Positions 52,971 through 61,386 of a stretch of DNA of 64,000 bases are shown in pieces; the stretch's first letter is position 1; each line of letters starts with the position of its first letter. This DNA comes from Streptomyces sp. TN58. Lineage in GTDB: Bacteria; Actinomycetota; Actinomycetes; Streptomycetales; Streptomycetaceae. The position numbers and the translations under genes are program-made. The notes under the pieces are model-generated. The model was not told the origin of the DNA and did no database searches. It was given only the letters and a program-made list of their open reading frames with translations. Where the stretch lies: NCBI RefSeq assembly GCF_001941845.1, contig NZ_CP018870.1:5990001-6054000 (forward strand). The letters are read 5' to 3'.

Positions 52971-54779
52971 ATGCACCGTCCCGCCGTCGCCCGCACGTTA
53001 CCGCTGCTGACCGTCGTCGCCGCACTCGTCTCGACCGGAGCCGCGCCGCCCTCCGCCGCCGGGACCCAGACCCCGCCGGCGAAGGTACCGGTCGCCGCCG
53101 GCTACGGCGGGGCCGTCGCCAGCGTCGACGCCGACGCCTCGGCCGCCGGGATCGCCGTCCTGCGCTCCGGCGGCAACGCCGTCGACGCCGCCGTCGCCAC
53201 CGCCGCCGCGCTCGGCGTGACTGAGCCCTACTCGGCGGGCATCGGCGGGGGCGGCTACTTCGTCTACTACGACGCCCGCTCACACCGGGTGCACACCATC
53301 GACGGCCGGGAGACCGCCCCGGCCTCGGCCACCGAGACCCTGTTCCAGGAGAACGGGCAGCCGATCCCCTTCGCCGAGGGCCAGACCAGCGGCCTCGGCG
53401 TGGGCGTCCCCGGCACCCCCGCCACCTGGAAGACCGCCCTCGACGCCTGGGGCAGCCGTCCGCTGGGCCACCTGCTGAAGCCCGCCGAGAGGCTGGCCCG
53501 CGACGGTTTCACGGTGGACGGCACCTTCCGCGCCCAGACCGAACTCAACCAGGACCGCTTCGAGGACTTCCCCGACACCGCCAAGCTCTTCCTGCCGGGC
53601 GGCGCCCTGCCGGTCGTCGGCTCCACCTTCAAGAACCCCGACCTGGCCGCCACCTACGCCGAACTCGCCCGCAAAGGCACCGGAGCCCTCTACCGGGGAC
53701 CCCTCGCCGAGGACATCGTCCGGGCCGTCCGCACGCCCCCGGTGGACCCCGCCGCCACCCGCACCGTCCGGCCCGGCGACCTCACCACAGCGGACCTGCG
53801 CGCCTACACGACCAAACGGCAGGCACCGACCCGTGTCGGCTACCGCGGCCTGGACGTCTACAGCATGGCGCCCTCGTCCTCGGGAGGCACCACCGTCGGC
53901 GAGGCCCTGAACATCCTGGAACGGACCGACCTCTCGAAACTGTCCGAGACGCAGTACCTGCACCGCTTCATCGAGGCCTCCCGGATCTCCTTCGCCGACC
54001 GCGGCCGCTGGGTCGGCGACCCGGCCGCCGTGGACGTGCCGACGCGGGAACTGCTCTCGCAGCGGTTCGCCGACTCCCGCGCCTGCCTGATCAGGCCGGA
54101 CCGGGCGCTGACCAGTCCGCTGGCCCCCGGCGACCCCCGCCACCCGGTGCCCTGCGCCACCACCGGACAGGCCGCGCCGACCACGTACGAGGGCGAGAAC
54201 ACCACGCACCTGACGGTCGCCGACCGCTGGGGCAACGTCGTCTCCTACACCCTGACCATCGAGTCCACCGGCGGCAGCGCCATCACCGTCCCCGGCCGCG
54301 GCTTCCTCCTCAACAACGAACTCACCGACTTCTCCTTCGCCCCGGCGGCGCCGGGAGTCCCCGACCCGAACCTGCCCGGCCCCGGCAAGCGGCCGCGCTC
54401 GTCGATGTCCCCGACGATCGTCCTGGACGACGGCCGGCCGGTGCTGGCGGTCGGTTCACCCGGGGGAGCCACCATCATCACCACCGTCATCCAGACCCTG
54501 ACCGGCCACCTGGACCGGGGCCTGCCGCTGGTCGACGCGATCGCCGCGCCGAGGGCAAGCCAGCGCAACCAGACCACCACCGAGCTGGAGCCGGGCCTGT
54601 GGAACAGCCCGCTGCGCGCCGAACTGGAGGCCCTGGGCCAGGCGTTCCGGCAGAACCCGGAGATCGGTGCGGCGACCGGGGTGCAGCGGCTGCCGGACGG
54701 GCGCTGGCTGGCGGCGGCGGAGACCAGCCGCCGGGGCGGCGGCTCGGCCATGGTGGTCCACCCGCGCGGAAAGCCGTAG
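52971..54779 (+). CDS. ggt: Secreted gamma-glutamyltransferase
   Basis: A 602-residue exported Ntn-hydrolase that transfers or hydrolyses gamma-glutamyl groups such as those of glutathione. A signal peptide (about 1-30) precedes the large subunit, which has SAGIGGGGYFVYYDAR and the substrate Arg in TIDGRETAPA. Self-cleavage is expected before T411 in GENTTHLTVAD, making the small subunit with its new N-terminal Thr. The glycine doublet is visible in SPGGATIITT. The ATG begins right after TGGAGGTCCGG. It is the only gene of its transcript and converges on the methionine aminopeptidase gene. Confidence 0.96.
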   Translation: MHRPAVARTLPLLTVVAALVSTGAAPPSAAGTQTPPAKVPVAAGYGGAVASVDADASAAGIAVLRSGGNAVDAAVATAAALGVTEPYSAGIGGGGYFVYYDARSHRVHTIDGRETAPASATETLFQENGQPIPFAEGQTSGLGVGVPGTPATWKTALDAWGSRPLGHLLKPAERLARDGFTVDGTFRAQTELNQDRFEDFPDTAKLFLPGGALPVVGSTFKNPDLAATYAELARKGTGALYRGPLAEDIVRAVRTPPVDPAATRTVRPGDLTTADLRAYTTKRQAPTRVGYRGLDVYSMAPSSSGGTTVGEALNILERTDLSKLSETQYLHRFIEASRISFADRGRWVGDPAAVDVPTRELLSQRFADSRACLIRPDRALTSPLAPGDPRHPVPCATTGQAAPTTYEGENTTHLTVADRWGNVVSYTLTIESTGGSAITVPGRGFLLNNELTDFSFAPAAPGVPDPNLPGPGKRPRSSMSPTIVLDDGRPVLAVGSPGGATIITTVIQTLTGHLDRGLPLVDAIAAPRASQRNQTTTELEPGLWNSPLRAELEALGQAFRQNPEIGAATGVQRLPDGRWLAAAETSRRGGGSAMVVHPRGKP

Positions 54780-54836
54780 CCGGGCTCGCGGGGGCACGGG
54801 GGTCGCGGGGGCACGGGCGTCATGGGGTCACGGGGG

Positions 54837-55604
54837 TCACGGGGCGGTCAGGATCCGCGGGCCGCGGCCGGTGATGGCGACCGTGTGCTCCGAGTGGGCG
54901 GCACGGGTCCCGTCGACGGTGCGCAGTGTCCAGCCGTCGCCGTCGCACCGGTAGTCGTCCGTACCGCCCGCGATCAGCATCGGCTCGATGGCGAGGACCA
55001 TGCCGGGGCGCAGCTTCATACCGCGCCCCGGCGGGCCCTCGTTGGGCACACCGGGGTCCTCGTGCATGCGGCGGCCGATGCCGTGCCCGCCGAACCCGTC
55101 GGGGACTCCGTATCCGGCGGCGCGGCAGACCGTGCCGACGGCGTGGGCGATGTCCCCGATCCGGTTGCCGGGCACGGCGGCGGCGACACCGGCCGCGAGG
55201 GCCGCCTCGGACGTCTCGATCAGCCGCCGGTCCTCGGGACGGGCGCGGCCGACGGTGAAGCTGACCGCCGCGTCCCCGACCCAGCCGGCGAGTTCGGCGC
55301 CGCAGTCGATGCTGACCAGGTCGCCGTCGCGCAGCCGGTAGCCGTCGGGGATGCCGTGGACGATCGCGTCGTTGACGGAGGCGCACACCACCGCAGGGAA
55401 GGGCACCGGCGCGAACCGCGGCCGGTAGCCGAGGAAGGGCGAGGTCGCGCCGGCTCCGCGGAGCACGTCGCGGGCCACCCCGTCCAGCTCCGCCAGGGTC
55501 ACTCCGACGTGCGCGGCCCTGCGTACGGCGGCCAGCGTGCGGGCGACGATCCGCCCCGCGGCGCGCATCTTCTCGATCTCGGGTGCTGTCTTCAGTTCCA
55601 CCAT
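54837..55604 (-). CDS. map: Type I methionine aminopeptidase
   Basis: A 255-residue metalloenzyme removing N-terminal Met. Metal ligands in order: Asp in VSIDCGAEL, Asp in VGDAAVSF, His in GHGIGRRMHEDP, Glu in AIEPMLI and Glu in SEHTVAITG. A conserved His is in NDAIVHGIP. Streptomyces has a second, ribosomal-operon map gene, so this is likely an accessory copy. It is divergent from a tiny XRE regulator, and its start codon lies beside four 14-bp repeats, so it is probably controlled by that regulator. Such paralogues can confer resistance to aminopeptidase inhibitors, but that is speculation here. Confidence 0.95.
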   Translation of the reverse strand: MVELKTAPEIEKMRAAGRIVARTLAAVRRAAHVGVTLAELDGVARDVLRGAGATSPFLGYRPRFAPVPFPAVVCASVNDAIVHGIPDGYRLRDGDLVSIDCGAELAGWVGDAAVSFTVGRARPEDRRLIETSEAALAAGVAAAVPGNRIGDIAHAVGTVCRAAGYGVPDGFGGHGIGRRMHEDPGVPNEGPPGRGMKLRPGMVLAIEPMLIAGGTDDYRCDGDGWTLRTVDGTRAAHSEHTVAITGRGPRILTAP

Positions 55605-55608
55605 GCCA

Positions 55609-55656
55609 ATAACTATACCGGTATAACTGTAACGGGATAACTTTACCGGGATAACT
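55609..55656. repeat. Four ATAACT repeats with exact 14-bp period (operator array)
   Basis: ATAACT occurs at 55609, 55623, 55637 and 55651. The last three belong to a longer unit, (A/C)CCGG(T/G)ATAACT or AACGGGATAACT, beginning at 55617, 55631 and 55645. The first unit also contains the palindrome TATACCGGTATA (55614-55625). The array fills most of the 78-bp gap between map and the XRE gene, so any binding protein would cover both promoters. Confidence 0.75.
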
Positions 55657-55682
55657 ATTGGTGCTCCGGGTAGGATGGCCCC

Positions 55683-55934
55683 ATGGTCCGTACCCCCCTC
55701 ACCCCTGAAGAGCGCGAGCGCGGCGAGCGCCTGGGCGCCCTGCTGCGCGAGGCCCGCGGCGCCCGCAGCATGGTCGAGGTTGCGGCCGGAGCCGGGCTCT
55801 CCGCGGAAACCCTGCGCAAGATCGAGACCGGCCGGGCGCCCACCCCCGCCTTCTTCACGGTCGCCGCCCTCGCCGAGGCACTCGGCCTCTCACTGGACGA
55901 TCTCCTCCGGCGCTGCGCGGCCGTACCGGCGTAG
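55683..55934 (+). CDS. Small XRE-type helix-turn-helix regulator
   Basis: An 83-residue DNA-binding protein that is essentially one Cro/CI helix-turn-helix: LGALLREARGARSMVEVAAG, then AGLSAETLRKIETGRAPTPA, and a C-terminal helix LAEALGLSLDDLLRR. No effector domain is present. The ATG overlaps a start-proximal GGATGGCCCC context with no strong ribosome site. Divergent arrangement with map across the 14-bp repeat array suggests it regulates both itself and the aminopeptidase gene. Confidence 0.9.
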   Translation: MVRTPLTPEERERGERLGALLREARGARSMVEVAAGAGLSAETLRKIETGRAPTPAFFTVAALAEALGLSLDDLLRRCAAVPA

Positions 55935-56046
55935 GTCCGCCGAAGGCCGCCGAAGGGCCGGCCTCCCCGTGCCGTTCGGGCGGGAGCCGGGGCCGGACGG
56001 CCCAATCGGCGGTGGGACGTGCCGCGGGCGGGGCAAGCGTGAAGGC

Positions 56047-56325
56047 GTGTCAGCCACGAACGCAGCCGAACGACTCGGGTTCGCAGCCGTCGGCGCCCTC
56101 CTCGCCGGAGGGCTGCTGCTGGCCGCGTGCACCCTCCCGGACGACCGGCCGGACCCGTACGCGAAGCGGACGGGCGTGCCCGGCAGGGAACGCCGGCCCC
56201 CCGCGCCCCGGCGGCCCGCCGGCCGGCCCCGCACGCCGGCGGCGTACTCGGCCGCCGCGGCGCCGGCCAGGGCCGGACGCCCCGCCTGCTCCAGGGGGTG
56301 CCGGGCCACGGGCGACAGCACTTAG
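56047..56325 (+). CDS. Small putative lipoprotein (92 aa)
   Basis: GTG opens a 92-residue frame with a signal peptide and lipobox: AAVGALLAGGLLLAAC (Cys at about residue 28). The mature part is a proline/arginine/alanine-rich, unstructured tail starting TLPDDRPDPYAKRTG. The lipobox is convincing; the tail may be partly GC-bias sequence. The ribosome site is weak (GTGAAGG). It precedes the PPOX gene by 9 bp and might be cotranscribed. No function known. Confidence 0.5.
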   Translation: MSATNAAERLGFAAVGALLAGGLLLAACTLPDDRPDPYAKRTGVPGRERRPPAPRRPAGRPRTPAAYSAAAAPARAGRPACSRGCRATGDST

Positions 56326-56334
56326 GGTCCGGGT

Positions 56335-56715
56335 ATGGATCTCCAGGAGCTCGGCAGCGCGCGTTACGTCAGCCTCACCACCTTCCGCAAGGACGGCACA
56401 CCCGTGGCGACCCCCGTGTGGGCGGTCGCCGACGGCGGCGAGCTGTACGTGTGGACGCGCAGCGACTCGTGGAAGGTCAAGCGCATCCGCAACAACGGGA
56501 GGGTCACGCTCGCCGCGTGCGACGTGCGGGGGCGCGTCGAGGAGGGCGCGCCCGTCGTCGAGGGGCGGGCCCGGCTGCTCGACGAGGAGGGCCTGCGCCG
56601 GGTGCGCAAGCTGATGTCGCGCAAGTACACCTGGCAGTTCTGGGCGGTGGACGTGCCCGCCGCCCTGGTGCGCCGGGGGAAGCGGCCGCACACCGCCGTC
56701 GCCGTCAGGCTTTGA
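56335..56715 (+). CDS. PPOX-class F420-dependent oxidoreductase
   Basis: A 126-residue split-beta-barrel flavin/deazaflavin enzyme beginning MDLQELGSARYVSLTTFRKD. Motifs typical of the actinobacterial PPOX class are GTPVATPVWAVADGGELYVW, SWKVKRIRNNGRVTLAACD and the C-terminal RHT-like RPHTAVAVRL. Members reduce small substrates using F420 (or bind FMN); the substrate is unknown. It is a complete, compact single-domain protein. Confidence 0.9.
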   Translation: MDLQELGSARYVSLTTFRKDGTPVATPVWAVADGGELYVWTRSDSWKVKRIRNNGRVTLAACDVRGRVEEGAPVVEGRARLLDEEGLRRVRKLMSRKYTWQFWAVDVPAALVRRGKRPHTAVAVRL

Positions 56716-56760
56716 GGCTCCCGTAGCCCGTCCGTAACACGCGTGCGGTCCAATGCGGGC

Positions 56761-58320
56761 ATGGAGACCGCGACTTCACTGGCGATCAGTCAACTCTCCC
56801 GCTATCTCACGGGACTGACGCAGCGGCTGGATCCCGGGGCAGGCTGGTACGGGGAGTTCCTGCGCCGGGATCCGCAGGGCGTGCGGGCCTGCCTGACCGG
56901 GGCGGCGATACCCCCGTGGGACGTGGTGGAATCTCTGCTGGGCGACCTGGCGGGGGTGGGCGGCGCGGAACTCGCGGCGCGGGAGGCCGTATACGCGGCG
57001 CGGCTGCGGGCGGCGGCCGTCGCCGTCCGGGACCGGCTCCCGGGAGGCGAGGACGAGCTGCGGAGCCTCCTCGCGGCGCAGGCCACCAGGCGGGCGGAGA
57101 CGGAGGCCGCCCTGCGGAGCCTGACCGCCCGGCTGCGCGCGCCCGCCCACCGGGCCGAGGCCGAGGCCCTGGCCCGGGAACTGTCCTGGGTCCGGGACGA
57201 CGCCGCCCGCGCCGCGGCCCGCCACAAGGACCTGGCGGCCCGCCTGGCCGCCCTGCGCAGCGACCCCTTACCGCCCCGAACCGAAGCCCCCGCCCACTCC
57301 GGGCCCCACCCCCGAACCCGGAGCGCACCACCGGATCCCGCGCCCCGGCCGTCCGACGCCCCCACGGAGCCCGCGGCCCCGCCAGAGCCCTGGCCGCCGT
57401 CACAGTCCCAGGCGGTCCCGCCCGCCGGGAGCCGGCCCCAGGCCGAGGCGCAGCACCCGGCGGCCGCCCCGGCGGAGCCCGCTGCTGAGGCCCGGGTCCT
57501 GCCGCCCGTCGGAGAGGCCGAGCGGCGGTGGTCGCGCAGGGCGCGGCGGAGCGGGGGTGCCCGGTACGCCGGGGCGGCGGCTCCCGAAGCCCCCGCCTTC
57601 ACCCCGCCCCCGGGGCATGCGGACGCCGCGGCCCAGCCGGCCCCGCGCGGCGCCCGGTTCGGCCGGCGGCCGCCCGAGCCGCAACCCGAGCCCGAGCCGC
57701 AACCCGAGCCCGAGCCGCAAGCCGAGCCCGAGCAGCGAGCCGAGCCCGAGCCGGCGCCGGAACCGCAGGCCCCGCCCACGCCGGCGCAGCCGACCGGCAC
57801 GCCCCGGTCCGTCAGCGCCGAACTGCTCGCCCTGCGCGCGCAGGGCCGCAGCGGGGAGGCGTACGCCCTGCTCTGCCAGGCCGCGGCCGGGCCCGCCCGG
57901 CAGCTGCCCCAGCTGGCCGCCGAGCTGACCCGCGCGGGGCTGGCGGCCGACTGGAACACCCTGCTCTGGGAGGCTTCCTCACTGCCGCCCTCACAGCTCG
58001 CGGCTGCCGCCGCCGCCCTCGGCGACGCCGGCCGGGAGGACGACTGCGACACCCTGCTCCGCCAGGGCGTCTCCCGCCCCGCCTCCCAGGTCGCGGACGC
58101 GGCTCTCGCCCTCGGCGCGGCCGGCCGGTCCCGGGAGGCCGGCGCCCTGCTCGGAGCCTTCGTACGCGTGCGCACCGCCGAGGAGGCCGCCGCCCTGGCC
58201 CGGCACGACCCAGGGTGGTTCACCCCGAAGCTGCTCCACGCGGCCGGCCTGCTGCCCGGTGCCCGCCACCGCGACCTCGTCCACGCCCTGCGCGTCGCCG
58301 GCATCGTCCCCCCTGCCTGA
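56761..58320 (+). CDS. Large hypothetical protein with proline/glutamate repeats
   Basis: A 519-residue protein. The N-terminal part (about 1-70; ISQLSRYLTGLTQRLDPGAG, LTGAAIPPWDVVESLLGDLA) resembles the degenerate helix-turn-helix start of many Streptomyces proteins. It is followed by an Ala/Arg coiled coil (about 75-165) and a long proline-rich disordered linker containing 18-bp DNA repeats that encode EPQPEP units (about 57675-57760). The C-terminal 170 residues (about 350-519) form Ala-rich helical repeats with SGEAYALLCQAA and CDTLLRQGV, probably TPR-like. ATG at 56761 begins the conserved METATS; the GTG at 56743 would add six residues. Function unknown; a scaffold or regulator is possible. 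Confidence 0.78.
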   Translation: METATSLAISQLSRYLTGLTQRLDPGAGWYGEFLRRDPQGVRACLTGAAIPPWDVVESLLGDLAGVGGAELAAREAVYAARLRAAAVAVRDRLPGGEDELRSLLAAQATRRAETEAALRSLTARLRAPAHRAEAEALARELSWVRDDAARAAARHKDLAARLAALRSDPLPPRTEAPAHSGPHPRTRSAPPDPAPRPSDAPTEPAAPPEPWPPSQSQAVPPAGSRPQAEAQHPAAAPAEPAAEARVLPPVGEAERRWSRRARRSGGARYAGAAAPEAPAFTPPPGHADAAAQPAPRGARFGRRPPEPQPEPEPQPEPEPQAEPEQRAEPEPAPEPQAPPTPAQPTGTPRSVSAELLALRAQGRSGEAYALLCQAAAGPARQLPQLAAELTRAGLAADWNTLLWEASSLPPSQLAAAAAALGDAGREDDCDTLLRQGVSRPASQVADAALALGAAGRSREAGALLGAFVRVRTAEEAAALARHDPGWFTPKLLHAAGLLPGARHRDLVHALRVAGIVPPA

Positions 58321-58489
58321 GGGCTGTCCGCCGCGGTCCGCGCGGGCCCCCGCACGCGCGGCCCTTGCGGACTCCCCGCCTTCATGTCCTCAAAGTCCCG
58401 TCCGCTGACCGCAAACGACCGGGGCGCGACGTAACGTGACCGACTACTCCAACTGTGCAAGGCGGTCTTGCCCCACGCTGTGACGAGGC

Positions 58490-58531
58490 CTACGTTCTAC
58501 TCCCTACGCACACCGTCTACGTGCGTAGAAC
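58490..58531. promoter_or_regulatory. CTACG repeat operator upstream of the pyrimidine operon
   Basis: CTACG occurs at 58490, 58504 and 58517 (periods 14 and 13 bp) and overlaps two inverted repeats: CTACGCAC (58504-58511) with GTGCGTAG (58521-58528), and the perfect 12-bp palindrome CTACGTGCGTAG (58517-58528). GTTCTAC/GTAGAAC extend the symmetry to 58494-58531. It lies 29 bp before the first gene of the operon. The rest of the 239-bp gap holds no gene. The cognate regulator is not in the window. Confidence 0.55.
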
Positions 58532-58559
58532 TCGGCGTTCCCGTCACAAGGAGCAGCTC

Positions 58560-59402
58560 ATGGCCCAAGTCGTCCGCGCCGCGCTGGTCCAGGCCACCTG
58601 GACCGGAGACACCGAATCGATGATCGCCAAGCACGAGGAGTACGCCCGCCGGGCCGCCGCCGAAGGCGCGAAGATCATCGGTTTTCAGGAAGTGTTCAAC
58701 GCCCCCTACTTCTGCCAGGTCCAGGAGCCCGAGCACTACCGCTGGGCCGAGGCCGTCCCCGACGGCCCGACCGTCCGCCGCATGCAGGACCTCGCCCGCG
58801 AGACCGGGATGGTCGTCGTCGTCCCCGTCTTCGAGCTGGAGAGCGAGGGGTTCTACTACAACACCGCCGCCGTCATCGACGCCGACGGCACCTACCTGGG
58901 CAAGTACCGCAAGCACCACATCCCGCAGGTCAAGGGCTTCTGGGAGAAGTACTACTTCCGCCCCGGCAACCTCGGCTGGCCGGTCTTCGACACCGCCGTC
59001 GGCCGGATCGGCGTCTACATCTGCTACGACCGCCACTTCCCCGAGGGATGGCGCCAACTGGGCCTGGCCGGCGCCCAACTGGTCTACAACCCCTCCGCCA
59101 CCCACCGCGGCCTCTCCGCCTACCTCTGGCAGCTGGAACAGCCCGCCGCGGCCGTCGCCAACGAGTACTTCGTCGCCGCGATCAACCGCATCGGCCAGGA
59201 GGAGTACGGCGACAACGACTTCTACGGCACCAGCTACTTCGTCGACCCGCGCGGCCGCTTCGTCGGGGACGTCGCCAGCGACAAGGAGGAGGAACTCCTC
59301 GTCCGCGACCTCGACTTCGACCTGATCAAGGAGGTCCGCGACCAGTGGGCCTTCTACCGCGACCGCCGCCCCGACGCCTACGGAGGGCTCGTACAACCGT
59401 GA
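58560..59402 (+). CDS. Beta-ureidopropionase (nitrilase superfamily)
   Basis: A 280-residue carbon-nitrogen hydrolase releasing ammonia and CO2 from N-carbamoyl-beta-alanine, the third step of reductive pyrimidine breakdown. The Glu-Lys-Cys triad is E44 in IGFQEVFNAPYF, K118 in KYRKHHIPQ and C155 in VYICYDRHFPEG. Length and YYFRPGNLGWPVFDTA match the beta-ureidopropionase branch. The ATG follows AAGGAG at ideal spacing. It is the first gene of a coupled operon (GTGA overlap with the aminotransferase) and is preceded by a clear repeat operator. Confidence 0.92.
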   Translation: MAQVVRAALVQATWTGDTESMIAKHEEYARRAAAEGAKIIGFQEVFNAPYFCQVQEPEHYRWAEAVPDGPTVRRMQDLARETGMVVVVPVFELESEGFYYNTAAVIDADGTYLGKYRKHHIPQVKGFWEKYYFRPGNLGWPVFDTAVGRIGVYICYDRHFPEGWRQLGLAGAQLVYNPSATHRGLSAYLWQLEQPAAAVANEYFVAAINRIGQEEYGDNDFYGTSYFVDPRGRFVGDVASDKEEELLVRDLDFDLIKEVRDQWAFYRDRRPDAYGGLVQP

Positions 59403-60694
59403 CCGACCCCACTCCGCTCCACAGCCGCCACCGCACCGTCCTGCCCGACTGGCTCGCGCTCTACTACGCCGACCCCATCGAGCTCACGCACGGCGAGGGC
59501 CGCCACGTCTGGGACGCCGACGGCAACCGCTACCTCGACTTCTTCGGCGGCATCCTCACCACCATGACCGCCCACGCGCTGCCCGAGGTCACCAAGGCCG
59601 TCTCCGAGCAGGCCGGACGGATCATCCACTCCTCCACCCTGTACCTCAACCGGCCGATGGTCGAACTCGCCGAGCGGGTGGCCGCACTGTCCGGCATCCC
59701 CGACGCCCGCGTCTTCTTCACGACCTCCGGCACCGAGGCCAACGACACCGCCCTGCTGCTCGCGACGACGTACCGCCGCTCCAACCAGATCCTGGCGATG
59801 CGCAACAGCTACCACGGCCGGTCCTTCTCCACCGTCTCCATCACCGGCAACCGCGGCTGGTCCCCGACCAGCCTGTCCCCGTTGCAGACGTACTACGTCC
59901 ACGGTGCCGTCCGCACCCGCGGCCCCCTCGCCCACCTCGACGACACCGCCTTCACCGCCGCGGCCGTCGCCGACCTCGAAGACGTACTCGGCCAGGCCCG
60001 CGGGGGAGTGGCCGCCCTCATCGCGGAGCCGATCCAGGGCGTCGGCGGCTTCACCTCCCCGCCCGACGGCCTGTACGGCGCCTTCCGCGAGGTCCTCGAC
60101 CGCCACGGCATCCTGTGGATCAGCGACGAGGTGCAGACCGGCTGGGGCCGTACCGGCGAGCACTTCTGGGGCTGGCAGGCGCACGCCCAGAACGGCCCGC
60201 CGGACATCCTCACCTTCGCCAAGGGCATCGGCAACGGCATGTCCATCGGCGGCGTCGTCGCCCGCGCCGAGGTGATGAACTGCATCGACTCCAACTCCAT
60301 CTCCACCTTCGGCGGCTCCCCCGTCACCATGGCGGCCGGCGTCGCCAACCTCGGCTACCTGCTGGAACACGACCTCCAGGGCAACGCACGACGCGTCGGC
60401 GGCCTGCTCCTGGAATGCCTGCGCCAGATCGCCGCCACCGTCCCCGCCGTCCGCGAGGTCCGCGGCCGGGGCCTGATGGCCGGCATCGAACTCACCAGGC
60501 CCGGCACCGACCAGGCCGACCCCGACGCCGCCTCCGCCGTCCTGGAGGCCGCCCGCGAAGGCGGCCTGCTCCTCGGCAAGGGCGGCGGCCACAACACCAG
60601 CGTGCTGCGCATCGCGCCGCCGCTCTCCCTCACCGTCGCCGAGGCGGAAGAGGGCGCCGAGATCCTCGAACAGGCCTTGCGCAGCATCCAGTAG
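59399..60694 (+). CDS. Class III PLP aminotransferase (beta-alanine/AGXT2-like)
   Basis: A 431-residue omega-aminotransferase. Signatures are YLDFFGGILTTMTAHALPEV, FTTSGTEANDTALLLA, HGRSFSTVSITG, LWISDEVQTGWGRTGEHFWG and the PLP lysine K275 in ILTFAKGIGNGMSIGG. In this operon it should remove the amino group from beta-alanine (or 3-aminoisobutyrate), giving malonate semialdehyde. The GTG start overlaps the ureidopropionase stop. It is followed after 10 bp by the truncated dihydropyrimidinase. Confidence 0.93.
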   Translation: MTDPTPLHSRHRTVLPDWLALYYADPIELTHGEGRHVWDADGNRYLDFFGGILTTMTAHALPEVTKAVSEQAGRIIHSSTLYLNRPMVELAERVAALSGIPDARVFFTTSGTEANDTALLLATTYRRSNQILAMRNSYHGRSFSTVSITGNRGWSPTSLSPLQTYYVHGAVRTRGPLAHLDDTAFTAAAVADLEDVLGQARGGVAALIAEPIQGVGGFTSPPDGLYGAFREVLDRHGILWISDEVQTGWGRTGEHFWGWQAHAQNGPPDILTFAKGIGNGMSIGGVVARAEVMNCIDSNSISTFGGSPVTMAAGVANLGYLLEHDLQGNARRVGGLLLECLRQIAATVPAVREVRGRGLMAGIELTRPGTDQADPDAASAVLEAAREGGLLLGKGGGHNTSVLRIAPPLSLTVAEAEEGAEILEQALRSIQ

Positions 60695-60704
60695 GGGGGA
60701 TCAG

Positions 60705-61250
60705 ATGAGCAGCAACCGCACCCTGATCAGCGGCGGCCTGGTCGTCACCGCCGCCGACGAACTCCACGCCGACGTCCTGATCGAGGACGGCCGCGTGGCC
60801 GCGCTGGCCGCCCACGGCTCCGCGGCCGCCGAAGCCTGGACGGCCGAGCGCACGATCGACGCGACCGGGAAGTACGTCATCCCGGGCGGAGTCGACGCGC
60901 ACACCCACATGGAGCTCCCCTTCGGCGGCACGTCCGCCTCGGACACCTTCGAGACCGGCACCAGAGCCGCCGCCTGGGGCGGCACCACCACCATCGTCGA
61001 CTTCGCCGTGCAGAGCGTGGGCCACTCCCTGCGCGAGGGGCTCGACACCTGGTACGCCAAGGCCGACGGCAACTGCGCCGTCGACTACTCCTTCCACATG
61101 ATCCTCTCCGACGTCAACGAGGGCACCCTGAAGGAGATGGACCTCCTCGTCGGCGAGGGCGTCACCTCCTTCAAGAGTTTCATTGGCTCGCGTGACCAGG
61201 AAACTTCACGGGGACTCGGCGACCTAGTCGGTTCGGGAGCCGTGCAGTGA
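60705..61250 (+). pseudogene. Dihydropyrimidinase fragment cut after the carbamylated lysine
   Basis: A 181-codon frame behind a GGGGGGATC ribosome site. Codons 1-157 are a normal dihydropyrimidinase N-terminus with GGVDAHTHMELPFGG and the metal-bridging lysine K157 in VTSFK, in native high-GC codon use. From codon 158 (position about 61176) homology stops, and 24 unrelated codons (SFIGSRDQETSRG...) run to a stop. Two of the metal ligands and the whole C-terminal half are missing, so it cannot be active. A complete copy starts 137 bp further on. The breakpoint is within the operon and in the same orientation as the full copy. Confidence 0.88.
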
Positions 61251-61277
61251 GCGCTGCGCGGCATCGCACCGCGGTAC

Positions 61278-61337
61278 GCCAGCACGGTGCTGGCTGCTGC
61301 GGCCGGCGGGGATACTGCATTCCGTGCGGTATCCCCG
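61278..61337. other. Two consecutive hairpins upstream of the full hydA copy
   Basis: GCCAGCA-CGG-TGCTGGC (61278-61294) is a perfect stem-loop. It is followed by CGGGGATACTGCA (61307-61319) and TGCGGTATCCCCG (61325-61337), which pair with one mismatch around a 5-nt loop. They lie in the unexplained junction segment between the fragment and the full gene and could act as a terminator or as part of the incoming gene's leader. Confidence 0.55.
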
Positions 61338-61386
61338 TCGGTGGCCCTCCGACTCCGGCATTCTGACGGGAAGGGATTCTTCGGAT

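Noticed and set aside
54784..54846. G-rich tandem repeats (GGGGTCACGG-like) between ggt and map
   Set aside because: Short, degenerate and between convergent gene ends. No hairpin or periodicity strong enough to report as a feature.
55609..55656. CRISPR or plasmid iterons at the 14-bp repeats
   Set aside because: The repeats are too short and directly tandem, without spacers, and no cas, rep or partition genes are present. An operator array is the simpler reading.
57675..57760. 18-bp tandem repeat as a possible minisatellite or regulatory array
   Set aside because: It is in frame and encodes the EPQPEP linker of a protein, so it is explained as coding low complexity.
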